The notes beneath the pieces are model-generated. The model was not told the DNA's origin. It did not search any database and saw nothing but the letters and a program-made list of their open reading frames with translations. Source: Sapria himalayana (lineage: Eukaryota > Streptophyta > Magnoliopsida > Malpighiales > Rafflesiaceae). Taken from it: 64,000 nucleotides of DNA. Made by a program: the position numbers and the translations under genes. The stretch covers positions 9,064,891 through 9,128,890 of the forward strand of contig JAREIK010000801.1 in assembly GCA_029783825.1 (NCBI GenBank). The letters run 5' to 3'. How positions within the stretch are numbered: position 1 is the stretch's first letter; every line of letters starts with the position of its first letter. Below, piece by piece: positions 34,326 through 48,381 of this stretch.

Positions 34326-36330
34326 TAGAGCCAGATTTAGAATACTTTTGATTATTACTTCATAATAAACACCATAATGTTCTAAAATCATCAATAAACA
34401 ATACAATATAGTTGGTGTTTCCTTGAGATGAGGTAGACTTGAATTCACATACATTAGTGCAAATCAACTCCAATACTATTTTTCTCTCCTATAACTTCAT
34501 TTGAAAATGAATGTCAATGATTCTTGCCAAGAGAATAACCTTGACAGACTTCATTATTTCCATCAATGGTATTAGTTAATCATTGTACCATCTTTTTTTG
34601 AGAAAGTATCTTCAAGCCATTGAAGCTCAAATATCCAAATTTTCTATGTAACAATCAATTTTCTTCATCATCTTTCTCTCTAAAAGCTACGTTCTCAGTA
34701 TGATTGAATGAAACCAAAAATCTTTTATCTTTTTCTATTTGTATCTATATTCAAAGTGAAGTTTATAACCATGCTCAATTAGTTGTGGTACACTTAAGTT
34801 TCACTCTTTAGGATGGTACAAGAAGAACATCACTAATGCACTTCATTCACCCTTTAGTTTGGATGTGTACTACTAAATCATTATTGCCCATTTTGACTTG
34901 TGAGCTGATGGTTGTATTGTTGCAGTTTGGGGAATCACTATCAAGAAACCATGGACTACTCTTTTGCTATGGTGAATTTTCATAAGAATAAAATATAATT
35001 TCATCACCCTCTTTTTCCTCAACATAGCATGCTTGTTGATTGTTCTTGAATCTTCAATCTTCTTGAACATGCCAAAATTTTTTATCATTGAAGTATTGAG
35101 ATTTTCCTTTAAACCAACACATTTTCTTAACACTACTACTTCTTTTAAAAATATTTCACTTCAGGAATGATGAGTTTTCTTCATTAGTGAACTTTAAAGC
35201 GCTATTAAATCTTGTTCGGCTTCTTCCATCTCTTCCATTGCTCATCCAGTTCTATCATCTCTAGATGAACCATATATATTTTGGTGTGTGTATACTTTCT
35301 TTTAATATATATGGTGTTAAGACTCAATTTAGACTGAAAATCACTTTCAAATGGTTCTTTTAGAATGCATCGATTATCTCTATTCATACATTTATAAAGA
35401 TCAAAATATTTCTTGCACACTAAGCAATCAAAGATATCTTACAAATATATCATATTTGTTAGATAGGTTAACAAACCTATCTCATTTACAAAATTTTCTT
35501 AATGATTTTTTGATCAATAAATTGTTCACCACATAACTTTTTCAAATGTACAAACTCCAAAAATATGGAAGACAACTTATTTAGAGTTTCATTCGCGCAT
35601 TCTTTTTTATATCTTTGATCTTGGTTCTTAATGCTTTAAGCGCCATAGATGGGTTCGTTTATCGCCTCGAAATTCTTGCATAAGTCCACAAAGCTTCTTT
35701 AGCTTTTTGAGCTCTCATAATTCTTGGAAACATTCTATTACTAATAGCCTGTATAAAAAATAAAAGAGTTTTTGCATATCTTTTTTTCAATTATTTTAAC
35801 TGATTATTCTCAATCGAAGTTAGTGTCGATGCATTTTCAGGTTCAACAAAGTTTTTATCAACTAAATCCCTAACATTTTGAGGCATAAATAATGATTTCA
35901 TTTGTATACTCTAAAAATTATAATTATTCCATTTATACATTTGAATAGAAGAAGGGTGAGAAGCGTGCTTGTGAGACTTGTATTGATAATTGATCTATGC
36001 TTTAAATCATATATTTTCTTTTTAAAAAATAATGGTTTCTAGCTACATGATCCATTTGCACAACAATAAGTTACCTCGAGATTTCTTTCTTTGCCTTTAT
36101 AATACACTGCTAACATTAGTGATCACCAATCCAACCATACAACTATTTTGGATTTGTGTTTTTAATTGAAATAAAACCTTAAAATCCTTTGTCATCACAA
36201 TAAGAACTTTACAACGAACAACCAACTCTGACATGAGCCTTGTTTCCCACACAATCAAAGGAAATAAGAGAATGAAATAAATTCAACCAGTTTTTCTTGA
36301 ATGTCATTGGCTCTAATACCAATTTTTTGG
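34326..36330 (-). pseudogene. Copia gag-protease-integrase relic, unit 2
   Basis: Primer-binding site TGGTATTAGAGCC near 36310-36324. Gag scraps lie at 35205-35420, a worn zinc-knuckle region near 35040-35130 and the protease box near 34950. Integrase fragments read LELICTNVCEFKST and NYIVLFIDDF at about 34360-34480. The first catalytic Asp is Asn, as in unit 1, so this change predates the duplication or was fixed in both. Confidence 0.7.
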
Positions 36331-37489
36331 ACCATCTACTTTCAACAATGGAAGAAAGGAAAAAATATAGGAAGACCCAAGAAAAAATGCAAAAAGCATG
36401 CCACACCAACTATTCCTTCACACACTTATACATATATCATGAAAAATAAAAGCGACTATATCATATATAGCTTATGTCTATATAAACCAACCCTCATAAA
36501 TTTTTTAAAAAAGAAAATTTTTCCAAAGGAGACTTAAAACAAAAATATTTGTGTTTTGGTTCTATGTTATGTGAAAATCTAAAGAATCTTCTTTCATAAA
36601 AAAAATTAGTGCTTTCGAAAAACATTGTCCATGCATCAACATTGTTTTTGGAAACACAGTTCAATAGGGTTTCAAAAAATAAATGTCAATTCGAAAATAC
36701 TACAAATAAATGATATTTATGTATTAGCATTTTTTAAAACATAATTCTTGGCATAAATCTTTAGTGTTCAAAAATGATACATTTTTATTTGAATGGCTCT
36801 ATATATATATATAGTGTGTGTGTGTGTGTGTGTGTATTATTGTGTATAGATATACAATCACACACAACATAAGGACAAACATTCAAACAAAATCTAATCA
36901 TTTTCAAAAACATAAGATTTCAACTAATCTTTTATATTTATGATCTATTTGTAGTGGTTAATGAAATATTTGGGTTTTAAAATTAATTTTCAATACATTG
37001 GACATGCACACATGTGTGGGCATGAGACAATGTCTTCTTTTTTCAAATTATTTTTAGTTTATTTATTACTTATTGAAAATTATAAAAATAAATATGACAA
37101 AATCACTCGTTGTAAAAGTAATAAGATTGCTTTTCATTTCCATGAGTGAATCGCTCTCGCCTTGGATCTCGATTTTCATCTTCTTCCATTGACATTAAAA
37201 TTCTACAAGAAAAGCTCACATCCAAAATCTAAAATCTAGTATTAAAGCAATTGAACTAGAATCCTGAAAGTGTTTCTCCTTTTCTTTTTCCTCCAAATGC
37301 TTCATCCTCCAAATTCCAATATGCATCTTCTTTCTTCTAAACTCTATTAGGCTATTCGAAACCTTTTTCATTGAATGGATTCTCAATCTTATAGATATTG
37401 TATAGCAATTACCCAAATCTCAAAAAGAAAAACCTCATATCTAAAGTTCAAATTGATGCCTTCTTAAAATTTCTTCAATATAAGTCCTA
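36331..37489. other. AT-rich spacer of unit 2
   Basis: Counterpart of 21921-23100 with no gene. An AT run joined to (TG)n lies at about 36801-36836, where unit 1 has only AT. Confidence 0.5.
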
Positions 37490-38070
37490 GGTTATGCTTC
37501 GATTCCATATATGTGGGAAAAAACTATGACTTCTGGAGTATGAAGATGAAAACTATTTTTACATTGAAGGATGTTTATGAGTTAGTCAGGGATGAGTTCA
37601 ATGAGCCACAAGGTATTTCTTCTCTAGAAAGTATATAACAAATTTGGGTTAAAGAACTGAAGAAGATAGATGCTAAATCCCTACTATTTATCCATGAAAG
37701 AAAAAAATATACATTCATTAGGATAATAAGTTCTACAAGAGCTAAAGAGGCATGAGATATGCTACAGAAGAAATTATGGGGAGATGAATAAGTTCAAGGA
37801 ATAAATTTCAATCTCTTAGAAAAGACATTGAAAATATCCTTGCATATTTTACTAGCATAAGAAAAGTAACCATACTCTCATGAAAAGGATTTAAGTCTAT
37901 GAGATTTTCATCTTTCTCTATGTTTTCTAGGTTTATAGTTTTTGGAAGACCTCTAGTTTCCATGTTTGAAACCTTCTTGAGTATGAACACATTTAGAATT
38001 AATGTGAAACTTCAATTCAAATGCAACTACAACTAAGTTTTGTGAATGTCTCAATAGTCTTTGTTCATAG
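37490..38070 (+). pseudogene. Copia gag relic on the plus strand, unit 2
   Basis: The translation around 37520-37800 gives NYDFWSMKMKTIF, LKDVYELVRDEFNEP, WVKELKKIDAKSLLFI and an AKEA block, which is the standard start of a copia gag (UBN2/DUF4219 type). In-frame stops, for example in the QIWVKEL region, show it is dead. It is more complete than the unit 1 copy. Confidence 0.7.
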
Positions 38071-41000
38071 GAATTTAGTAAAATTAACAAACTTCTAGAT
38101 GCTTTTTGAGATAAGACCTGAATCTTTTCTATTACAACAATAATGGGATCATATATTTGTCATTAAGACTGACATGTAATTCCTCTATAATCTCTTCTTT
38201 ATAACATGATCATTATGCATCTTTTAGTGGTTGATTATCTCCATAATCATTGAAAAAAAAACTCACTAAGATGAAAATGATTTTTGGTATGAATCTAAAC
38301 CTTAATCCTTCAATTATAAGCAAATTGAGATCCTATCAAAAGATTGTAGAGACAAGGGTCTTTAACATGATAGTGTCGGGTATTCCTAATACAAAATATT
38401 ATTAATTATTTTAGTGATTATTCTTGATGTGTTTGCATGAAAAAGAATTTTAAATAGAATAATTTAATAAGCTTTTAGCTTTGATGGCTTTAAAAAAATA
38501 ATAGTGAAATTAGGTAGTTTTAATGTTAAATACAAAATTTAGTGGAATTGTTGAGTAAGAGGAGAGCAAAAAGTCATCTTAAGTCATAACATTTCTCAAG
38601 TTATAACTTAGTGATACCTTCAAAAGTATATAGAATAGTATTTACATCTATTTTTAAACAAAACTCTATAAAATTAGTCTTGAAAATCTTCATATATCAT
38701 GACTCGACTACCTCATTGACACAATCATTTCAGTATGCAACATATTCTTTTTGGCTGTGAATTTTTTTGGAGTTGTAGCAATACTAGCTCGATAATATTT
38801 TAAAGATTATGATATTTATTTTATGTCATAGTAGCCATATACTCCACTAGTGCTAAGCATCACGACTTCTCTAGTGCCATGATTTCTCTTTACTTCATGT
38901 TATAGAGGATAAATGAATGAGTCACGAACATTCTCAGTACCGCAACATTGTATTATTGAAAAGAAATACAGGAGCTATATACATCCACAATACCACAAAT
39001 TTTTGTTACAGAAGATAAATATATGAGCCACAACCATTCCAAATGTCAAGACAATCTAATAAAGTGATTTTTCAATGTGGTACCTTCTCACCTAAAAATG
39101 CACAAAGACACATGAGTATAAAAGAGGGATTTAGACCTATATCAAACAATGAAAGAGAGATAAGTTATGAAATTGAGAGGAAGACCATATAGAGGTTGTA
39201 AAGTCAATAAAAATAAGAGGGATCCATGACTAAAAAGGGGACACAAAGAAAAGCATAAACCCTAATGGGGGCATGAATTTTGACCACCCACATAGGAGTA
39301 AATCTAGCCACACTACATGAAAATTTAGGGTTAAAGATCTTTAATCCTAGATTCTTTTGAGGAATATCATTTGCAACTCAAAATTATATGATATATATAT
39401 TGAATCATCTCGTGTGAATTCCACACAATTGTTAGGCTAAATTGAGGTATAGGTTTGGAGTATTTTATTATGTATGGTGGATATATAATTGATGAACTAT
39501 GTGTTTTGTTGGTGTTGTAGTTTGGTTATTGGTGGATATGATATTTATTTAGAATTGAAATTAGAATTTTATTATTAGTAGGTGTGAGCATGTTGATATA
39601 GTAGATGGTGATAGGTAGTCACATAACACATTCATGAGTAATGGTAATAATAAAGTAAAATCCCTTTTAATTATGATGTGTGAGATAAACATTAATGCCA
39701 AAACTAATTATTATGATAAAATTAATCATTGCGAGTATGATGCTTTTGAAACTAAAAGAATGAACTTTTTTATTAGCCAATCTATGATGTATATCTTAGA
39801 TGGACTGACCTTCAATTGATGTGAGGATTTCATAGAATAATTTTACAAGTATTTCTCCTTTAGTCTGGAAATCATATGTAATCATAGTGGATGGTAATAA
39901 TTAACCCATGCGACATGCACAAGTGGATGTGACTTATATGGTGGTGAGAGTCTGGTGGTTTACTTTCTATCATATGATTGTTACTTATGAAATTTAAGGA
40001 AATATGTACGTTAATTATCATGAGTAGACTGCATACAAAGATACAAGTTTATGATACATGAGTTTAGATTATAAGAATATAAATATGAAACAACTATTAA
40101 GGACAATTAGCAAGTTGCCTAAATGGTGTGAATATGTGAATAACTCTCGAGCATTAATGATGTATTATTTTGATGATAAAATACAATGGTGACAACCATG
40201 AGGGACTATCATTGGGAAGAGCCCAACAGGTGATAATCACTTTGTATGCCAATGAAATACTAAGGCATTCAAATAATATCGTAGACATTCTATAACCAAA
40301 AATAATAACAATTAAGCTACATAAATATGTTATAATGCATAATTTAATAGACCAACCATACAATCTTAGAGTTATACCAAAAACCCTATTTTATCCGGCT
40401 AGAGTAATAGTTGACTAACTATTAGTTAATCAAACTACTTATATAATTTTTCTGGGATTAGTATCTAGAAAAAGGTTCAGCTTACTTCTTGTATGACCCA
40501 TTATTATGACTTTATTACTCCACCCAATTTAATCAATTAGGCAGCATTTCAAAAAACTCATTAATGAGAGTATCTCATCAACTGAGATCTCCAAGTGTAT
40601 GAGTCATACAAGTATTATTACTTACTTTCATCTAGATATCAATTCCAAAGGAATGTATTTGTAGTTTGACTATTCAATAAAAGCCATTAGATGTGAGTGG
40701 AGGGATGAGAGGTACAAGCTTAAATCTTAATTGTGGGCTTAGAATTTAGGGTGCAAATTCTGATCCCCCATTCAGGAGTAGATCATGGTGTACTATATGA
40801 GAATTGTGGATTTAGGGGGTTGAATCCTAGATTCTCGTTAGAATTATCATTGAGACCCCAAAATTCCCTGAGATATATTTTAAATTATTCCATGTGAATT
40901 TCTTCCTAATATCAAGCTAAATTGAGGTTTATGGTTGATGTATTTTGTTATACTTGATGAATAAATACTTGATGAACTTTATATTTGGTTTGTATTATAG

Positions 41001-42026
41001 TTTGGTTATAGATTAATATTGTGTTTATTTAAAATTGAAATTAAGATTTTACTATTGGTATGTTTGTGTGTGTCATCGTGATAGATGTTGATATATAATT
41101 ATTCAACATCCAAAATATAGAATAAAACTAATTATTTTAGGATTTATTCATGATGTGTTTGTAAAAGAAAAAGATTTAAAATGAATAATTTTAGTTAATT
41201 GTTTTTTTATGAATATGATGAATTGTAAAGAATTTGGAGAATTTTTGGTGTGAAATAAAGGTTTGGTTGATTGTTGAGAAGGATATGCATGAAAATTCAT
41301 TAAATCCATAATATTTATTGTCTTACAACTTTGTTATACCTCATTGATCTATATGAGAGTTTTAGTATCCATTTTTGGCCAAAACTCTATACAAATAGTC
41401 ATACTAATCTTTATATACTATGACTCTACCATATCTTTGACTAAATTATTTTTCTATACAATACATTCTTTTCGGCTACAAAACTTTCTTGGTGTAGCAG
41501 CTGCACTAGCTCATAATAATTTTTATGACTATGACATTAATTTTTTGTTGGAGTAACTATACATTCTTTATATACTCGAGCTATGGCCGTTTCCAGTGCC
41601 TCGACCATTGCTTTGGAGAAATGACAAAATTCATGACATATTCTCAATGATGCAACTTTGGGTTAGAGATGCAAAATATACAAGTTATGGCCATTCTCAT
41701 TTCAATGACTTAAGGGTTATAGAGGTAAAATGTTTTATTACATCCATTATCAACTCCACTTCCATCTAATACAAGAAAAAGGCCAGGGCCATAGCTCATT
41801 CCTAGAGCTATGACTTTCTCTTCATGAGTTAAAATGTGTAGTCACTATTATTCATAACACTATGGTATTATAAAGTTTGAAAGAGATGTTGGACTTTGTT
41901 ATAATATCTAATTTTATGGTCAAGCACATCCCAAAAGCTAGTAAGGTGAGGATCTCATCCAATTTTATTCCACAATTATTCTAGTCATATAAGTAATAAA
42001 GTAGATTTATATTCTAGGTATTGATC
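38071..42026. other. AT-rich repeat tract of unit 2
   Basis: Matches 23651-26520 and 28880-30346 of unit 1 with the intervening 2.36 kb missing. No gene is visible. Confidence 0.55.
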
Positions 42027-44067
42027 TAAAAGTGTCAAATGGTCAATGTAGTGCCAAATATGACCCATTTTAGTGTGGCACAACCTTGCTTGAAACAAAC
42101 ACAATATGATTCACATGTCATGCTCAACATGGCATGGGAACCAGTCGATTGGTCCAGAATGGTAGGGTTGGCCCACATTATGCATGCCCATGTAGAGCTG
42201 TGCTGGGCAAGGAGTTGGTTGTGCTGGTTTGGGCCAGATTAGGCTAGCTTAGGGTAACATTAACTAGCCTTTTTTTCCCCAAATAAAATTTATGAAAATA
42301 TGATTATTTAATTTTATTAAAATTAAAAGATTAATATGTTAATCCAATAAAAAAATATTAAAAAAATAAGAAATATATTTAATAAAGTATAATCTAAACT
42401 AATATTAATATAATAAATATTGCATCTATCAATAAATAAAAGCACATAAATCAAAATATAAAATAAAACAACATAAAAAAAATAAGCATTGGCACTATAG
42501 TACAATATAAATATCAAATGAATCAAGAATCATCAATGATCAATTACAATATATATGGCATGATATCATGGATAGAGATGTAGAACATCATCATCATCAA
42601 CATTATGAATGTGTCTAAAGATATCATTAGTACCATTAAGATTCTTGATCACCATATCCCATGAATCTTTATCAACCATCATCTATTGCACCTTTTTATG
42701 AATGTTAAACCTCAAATCTTTCTAGTCTTTCATGCATTCAAGTACCTCTATAATATATGGTCATAATCTTGATCTTTTATTTGAAATGATATTGGCTACC
42801 ACATAAAAGGTAGATTCTGATGCTACACTAGACACTAGAGGGATCGAAAGATTTAGATAGCACATGATATGTAGATTCATATGATTTTTATCATAACCAA
42901 ATGTCCAAGTTATTATTATCTTTATTTGATAGAATAAAGTAGTAATCACTATCTATGTAGTGAGATAGCTGACTCCTATTCGAAGGACTATCTCATTTTT
43001 TTCTGTTTGCTAACTAAATAGAGAAATCATTTCTGAATATGGTGTCCTTGGCTGTACTCAGAGTAAGGCTATAACTACCATAGTGATGTAATATTAAAAC
43101 AAGTTAGTTAATTTTTTGTGAATGACCTTTTAGGATCCATATATGCAGCCAAACAATACAGAGTTGGAATGGAAGATCAGTATATTAAATACTTTATTTT
43201 TATGTAAATATCCATGATACTAAATGAGGGGTGACCTAGATACTTACTAAAAATTCTACTGATATTTCATATGTACCTAAGTACAATGTAAATGGTAGAA
43301 GTATATACAAATGAAAACATATTCATTATGTCATAGAAAATATTTAAGAATTTCATAAATAAAATTCTTATATCACAGTTTGAACCATCAATAATAAGAT
43401 TTTCACCATCACTATTAACGTAGTCATATATCACGTATTGGTAGCCAACACAAGACTCCAACATATAGTAGGTATAATTCTAATGATGTCTTACATTTAT
43501 TTAGATTATTTTAGACCGAAAACAAACATTGGCTATAAAACTTCTATTGTCTATTAGGTGTCCTAAAATATTTAGTAAATTTCTTATTTTTTCTAATGCA
43601 TGAGAAACAACTTTCATTCTCACCCACACCACCAAAACAATCACATAACACATGCACCTAACATGAATTATCTCACCTAATGGTTAATCTCTAATAGTCC
43701 AAACAAACATACTAATAGCTATTCCATTATTAGATATATTATCAAAAGTTTTATAAATATTTTATTTTGAATTTCATATTATATTAAGATCTGCATCATA
43801 CACTCATATCTAATAGAGCCATCATGAGAATGAATAATCTCAAAAAATTCTAATATTTGTGATTAAGTTTCCATTTAGAGTCTAGGTAGTGGGCGGTGAG
43901 GTATGTAGATAATATATCATCATGACTAATCCATATATCTGACATCACATATACCACACCACTATATTTTCTAAATTCATTACTTATTAATGGGCTTTCT
44001 TACTTATCATATGTTATTATGTCATAAATAGACCTAGGAATCCTATAATAAGTATGCTGGAAGTAGG
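42027..44067 (-). pseudogene. hAT transposase relic, truncated unit 3
   Basis: It begins TAAAAGTGTCAAATGG after the same flank (TTGATC) as 30347. It keeps the C-terminal dimerisation motif at 42761-42949 (PLVSSVASESTFYVVANIIS) and the central block at 43267-43464. It ends at about 44067, corresponding to about 18310 of unit 1, so the N-terminus and everything beyond are absent. Non-functional. Confidence 0.75.
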
Positions 44068-45003
44068 GCGAAGATGGAGAAAGTAGAAGGCGAAATGGAG
44101 AAGGTGAAATGAAGAACGGTGAACACTGATGGAATTTTTAAATATGTGGATTCATGATAGGAATGGATAACCGAAATAAAAAATGCAAGGTTTTGAAAAA
44201 TTCTATGCATGGGAAAGTTGGTATTGTTCCTGTAAAATATTCTTTGGGGAATTCGGATGAGTTATAGTAAATTCCATAACTCATATAGTTATGTTACTCT
44301 GAACGAGTAATGAGAAATTTTTGTAACTCATATTATTAAGTTACTTCAGACAAGTTTAAAGATGGATAATTTCATATTAATCACTTTGAGTGAACTAAAC
44401 CTTAATTAGTTTGAGTTTAGTGTATCATTTTATAATTATTAAAACTTGGGTTAATCCTTTTCAATTATTTTATGTATAGTATACCAAAATAAAATTTATA
44501 TTTGTTACTTGGCACTAAACCATAGGCTTATCTTCCAATTTATATTTTGATTTCTTTTGTAATCTCATATTTGCAATAAAATAAAAATTTAACTTTCCCA
44601 AATTCTAAAATTATCTTTACAAAACCTCTTGAAATCAAAATAATCATTATCTAGACATCTCCAATTTATTGACATATTGATTTTAAATATTATATAATCT
44701 TTATTGGTTATGTCACTAAATATAACAAGTGTTACCCACTCAAAAATAAAGTTGATATCAAATAAGTCTTGATAAGATTCAAAGCCTATATGGTCACAAC
44801 AATAATTCATCAAAGACCTATTGCTGATTATCTAGACACATTCAGCCATTTTGTAAAACCAAACAACAATTTGTGTTGTCCTCAGTTTTGTAGTATCAAA
44901 GGGTTAGTCCTTATGTCAACATGATGTCAAATTTATTATTTTCCAAGGCCACCTCTCCTAGAATATTTACATGAAAAAATCACAAAGTTCTATTGATCAA
45001 AAT
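44068..45003. other. AT-rich DNA, no gene seen
   Basis: A short purine-rich stretch (44070-44125) is followed by AT-rich sequence. Similarity to the tandem array stops here. Confidence 0.5.
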
Positions 45004-45510
45004 TAAAGGTGGAAAATGGGTCGTGTTGGCCCAACATGCCTACAAAGATAAGTAGTCTATCATGTCTTAGTTTTCCAAATGGGTCATTAGGCCATTCTCG
45101 GTTCAGTTAGGCTAGCGACAGACTTGACACAATCCCATCCAAAAGGCATATGCTCAATTGCTACCCCCAAGATAGCTAAGGTTCAGGCTCAACTAGCTTG
45201 GGTTCAGTTCATGCTATGCTAAGCTATGGCTTGGTTAGCCTAGCTTCATGCAAATTTTGTTAGGGCTCGAGGTAACACTTAGTCAAGGCTTTGTCTAATG
45301 ACTAGCCTTTTTTTAATGGAGCTTGATTCTTACACATCATACTTGATAAGGTTCACGCTAACCCATGACATGACTCGAGCATGATCTGAGCATGATCTGA
45401 GCATGACCCGAGAACAAATTAGGACCCATGCCAAATTTGACCTAATTGACCCATCAATTGGGGTTGTTCCTTGGGCCAGGATGAGCTGTCAAGCATGTTT
45501 TCAACTTCTA
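45004..45510. mobile_element. hAT-type MITE
   Basis: 507 bp with ends TAAAGGTGGAAAA / TTTTCAACTTCTA and near-identical 8-bp flanks ATCAAAAT (44996-45003) and ATCAAGAT (45511-45518). The interior has the GGCCCAACATG and GCATGACC motifs of the other hAT ends. Non-coding. Confidence 0.75.
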
Positions 45511-45559
45511 ATCAAGATCATTCATCTTTTTTTGAACTTCAAAAATTCATCTATGACCT

Positions 45560-46585
45560 CAAACTAGTAGTGAGAGCATGATATCATAACCCACACACTT
45601 TCCTTCTTTACTATGTATATGTGGATGTCTTAATAATCATCGGAGACAACACACATATGCTCAATTCATTTGCTAATATTATTGCTCATCAATTTTCATT
45701 AAAGAATCTTCAACAACTATCTTAATTCTAGAGTGTGGAAGTATCACCAAATCAATAAGGTATTTTATTATCGGAAAGACATTACATTTTGGATATTATG
45801 GCTAAAGCTATAACTCATATAATTGATGTCAAAACCATTGTTCACTCCCATTCCAACTAATGCACCTTTGTTAAAATTGATCTATGCTTTGTATAATCCC
45901 AAAAATTATAGAATAATTGTTAGTAGCCTTCAATATTTTTGATTACAAGATAAGATCTTGCGATTGCAATTAATAAACTCCCTTAGTACATGAACACTCT
46001 ATCAACTAACCATTTGAGCTTTGTCATACATCTCTTATGCTATCAGTGTGGAATTTTTAATGAAAGCAACCAAATACATTACCAATCCCCATTGAATATA
46101 CATGCCTATTCAAATGCATATTGAGCATGTCACAAGAATGATTTTTTTCTCTAATAGTACTCATGTCATTTATCTTAGTTCAAAAAAAAAAATAGAAAAC
46201 TATTGCAATGTCTTCCACTTAAGTTGAATACATGTCATTAGCTAATGAAACTACTGAGTTCAGCTAGTTTTGTTATCACCTAATTGATCTTTGTGTTCAA
46301 CTACCATATTGTGCTATTTTATATTACAATGAATTTGATGTTATGAAACTCTACTCAATCTCATGTTTTACTCCATAATGAAATATGTTGCCATCAATTA
46401 TCATTTCATCATTGATCAAGCACAAAATAATATCCATCATATTGATCATGTTTCTCAGCATATCAACTTACATATGTACTCACCAAGCCTTTTCATTATG
46501 TTCATTTTCTTGATCACAAAACCAAGATTAAACATATATCTAGAGATCCACCCTGAGGGGAAAATCATGATCATATGATTATAAC
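45560..46585 (+). pseudogene. Copia RT/RNase H relic
   Basis: Plus-strand translation gives YVDVLIIIGDNT (catalytic YVDD changed to YVDV) at about 45615. LAIAINKL...YMNTLSTNHLSFVK and LCYLSGVEFLMKATK follow near 45970-46080. RNase H remnants include AINYHFIIDQAQN and ISTYI...HQAFS (46363-46578). A purine-rich stretch near 46550 may be the old polypurine tract. Many frameshifts. Confidence 0.7.
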
Positions 46586-48381
46586 AAATTGTAGTATCAT
46601 TTTATTTGTCAATTTATAAATTCATTCAAAATAGTTGTTCATTAGAGTTCGTAATTAGTTTCGAACTTATGAATATTTAAGGATTTCAAACAAGAGTTGA
46701 TTTACTCAATCTTGTATTTCAATTGCCCAAGTGTCATCAAGACTATACAATGCGAGCATATATGTTAAAACACAAACTTTCTTCGATTCTCATAGAGAAC
46801 ATCTATGATTTGAAGTTCAAAATCAATTTCATGTCAAAATGGTTTGCCATGCAAGAAATATCTCCCACCTTAAATGAGCTTAATTTCTTTTATGGCACTT
46901 TAATGGCTGAGCTTGTTAGGGAATCAGTAATTCAAAACTTAAGTCGACATTGCTTGTTGATTAGGATTATTTTATTATAATCATATTTTTGTAAACATTA
47001 TGAGAAGAGACATACCTTAAACCTAGCTCTGTCAAATGGACTTCTTTCGTATATCCACAAATTTGGAGAAATGCAAGGAAGACAATGATGCTATAGTGGA
47101 TTAGCATTGTCGAGCCAATGTCTTAATATTTACATTCTTAAAACTAAAACCAAACATTAATTCACATTTAAATTTGCCTGTTCAATTTCCTATAATTTTA
47201 AGAATAAAAATTGATTATTATAAATATAAAAATACATAATCATAATTAATTTAATACATATCAATTAATGTATTTTCTTAGCCAAATCAACTTTTTCAAT
47301 TATAATTAAATTAATTTTGCTGATTACACACATATATTTTAATTAAATAAAAACTTCAAGATTTCTTTCATCGCTTCTGGATAAGGCTACAGAATCGACC
47401 TTGACCTTAATAAGATATGATACTTACCATATAAATTATAATTAGAATCCCTAACTTATTCAAAAAGTATTATCTTTTGTTACTTATCACTAATTAAACT
47501 CTTCATGTTAAAAATTATATATACTTATTACTTGAATTAAATTACTAACAAGTAATAATCCAATTCAATCAATCACTAATTATTTTTTTCGTACTTTAAA
47601 CTTAACTTATTTGAATTGCTAGAATAAAATCTACTTATAGGATTTGATAATATCAAAATTTATAAGCATCATCAAGGAAATATCATTAATCCTTTTGACA
47701 AAATATGAATTTCATCAACCATTAATATTCAGTATACTATTAATAAAGTTATCCAATTTAGAGAGTTTTAAAAGTAATTTCTAGGCACCACTTTCCTTTA
47801 TGAATCAAATAATTATTAATAAATATACTCAAATAATATTTACTTAAAGAATAAGAGTAACAATTCTTATAATAACTATGATATATTTTATTTTAAAAAT
47901 TAGTACAAAACAATTATACCATATTGATTTCATTCAATACACTCAAGTGTACTAGCACTAAAAATTTATTCACCGTAGTCAATATAGACTCACTAAAATG
48001 TAATACTAAAATCTTACCAATAAGATGTCCAATGCTATCTAGATTATAAACAACAAACTTATATCCGACAAATATTGATGATTCAATCTTTTAGGCATTA
48101 ACTAATTTCTACATAACAAATCAATCATAAGTAGAATAAAGAACAAAATATTTGTATGGTTCAGCACCTTGTAAAAAAAAACTTTTTTTAATATTAAAAT
48201 AACAAAAGCATACAAATCAAAAAAAAAAAATCATAAATAACCCCAACAAAAATTTGTTCAAACATGGCTTCCAACAAAGTGAATTACCACAGTCCTCGTT
48301 TTAGGTCGGCCTCAAAATGAGTCAGAACATAAAGAAACATTGCCATTGCTTTGGTATACCCTTTGTGATACACTTACGTTA
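46586..48381. other. AT-rich DNA without recognisable genes
   Basis: An 85-codon frame (46723-46980) shows no family features. The left part may be the worn LTR of the copia relic to its left. Confidence 0.5.

Larger units (their letters stand above)
30347..42026. repeat. Unit 2 of the tandem composite block
   Basis: Same order of parts as unit 1. Counterparts include 33312/18767 (LTR start), 36305/21900 (copia primer-binding site), 37510/23130 (gag) and 40690/28890. It carries a later hAT MITE (31440-32268) and lacks the counterpart of 26520-28880 and part of the hAT C-terminal region. Confidence 0.85.

Noticed and set aside
46723..46980. 85-codon plus-strand frame
   Set aside because: No family features, AT-rich codons, no promoter or splice context; it sits in the probable worn LTR of a copia relic.
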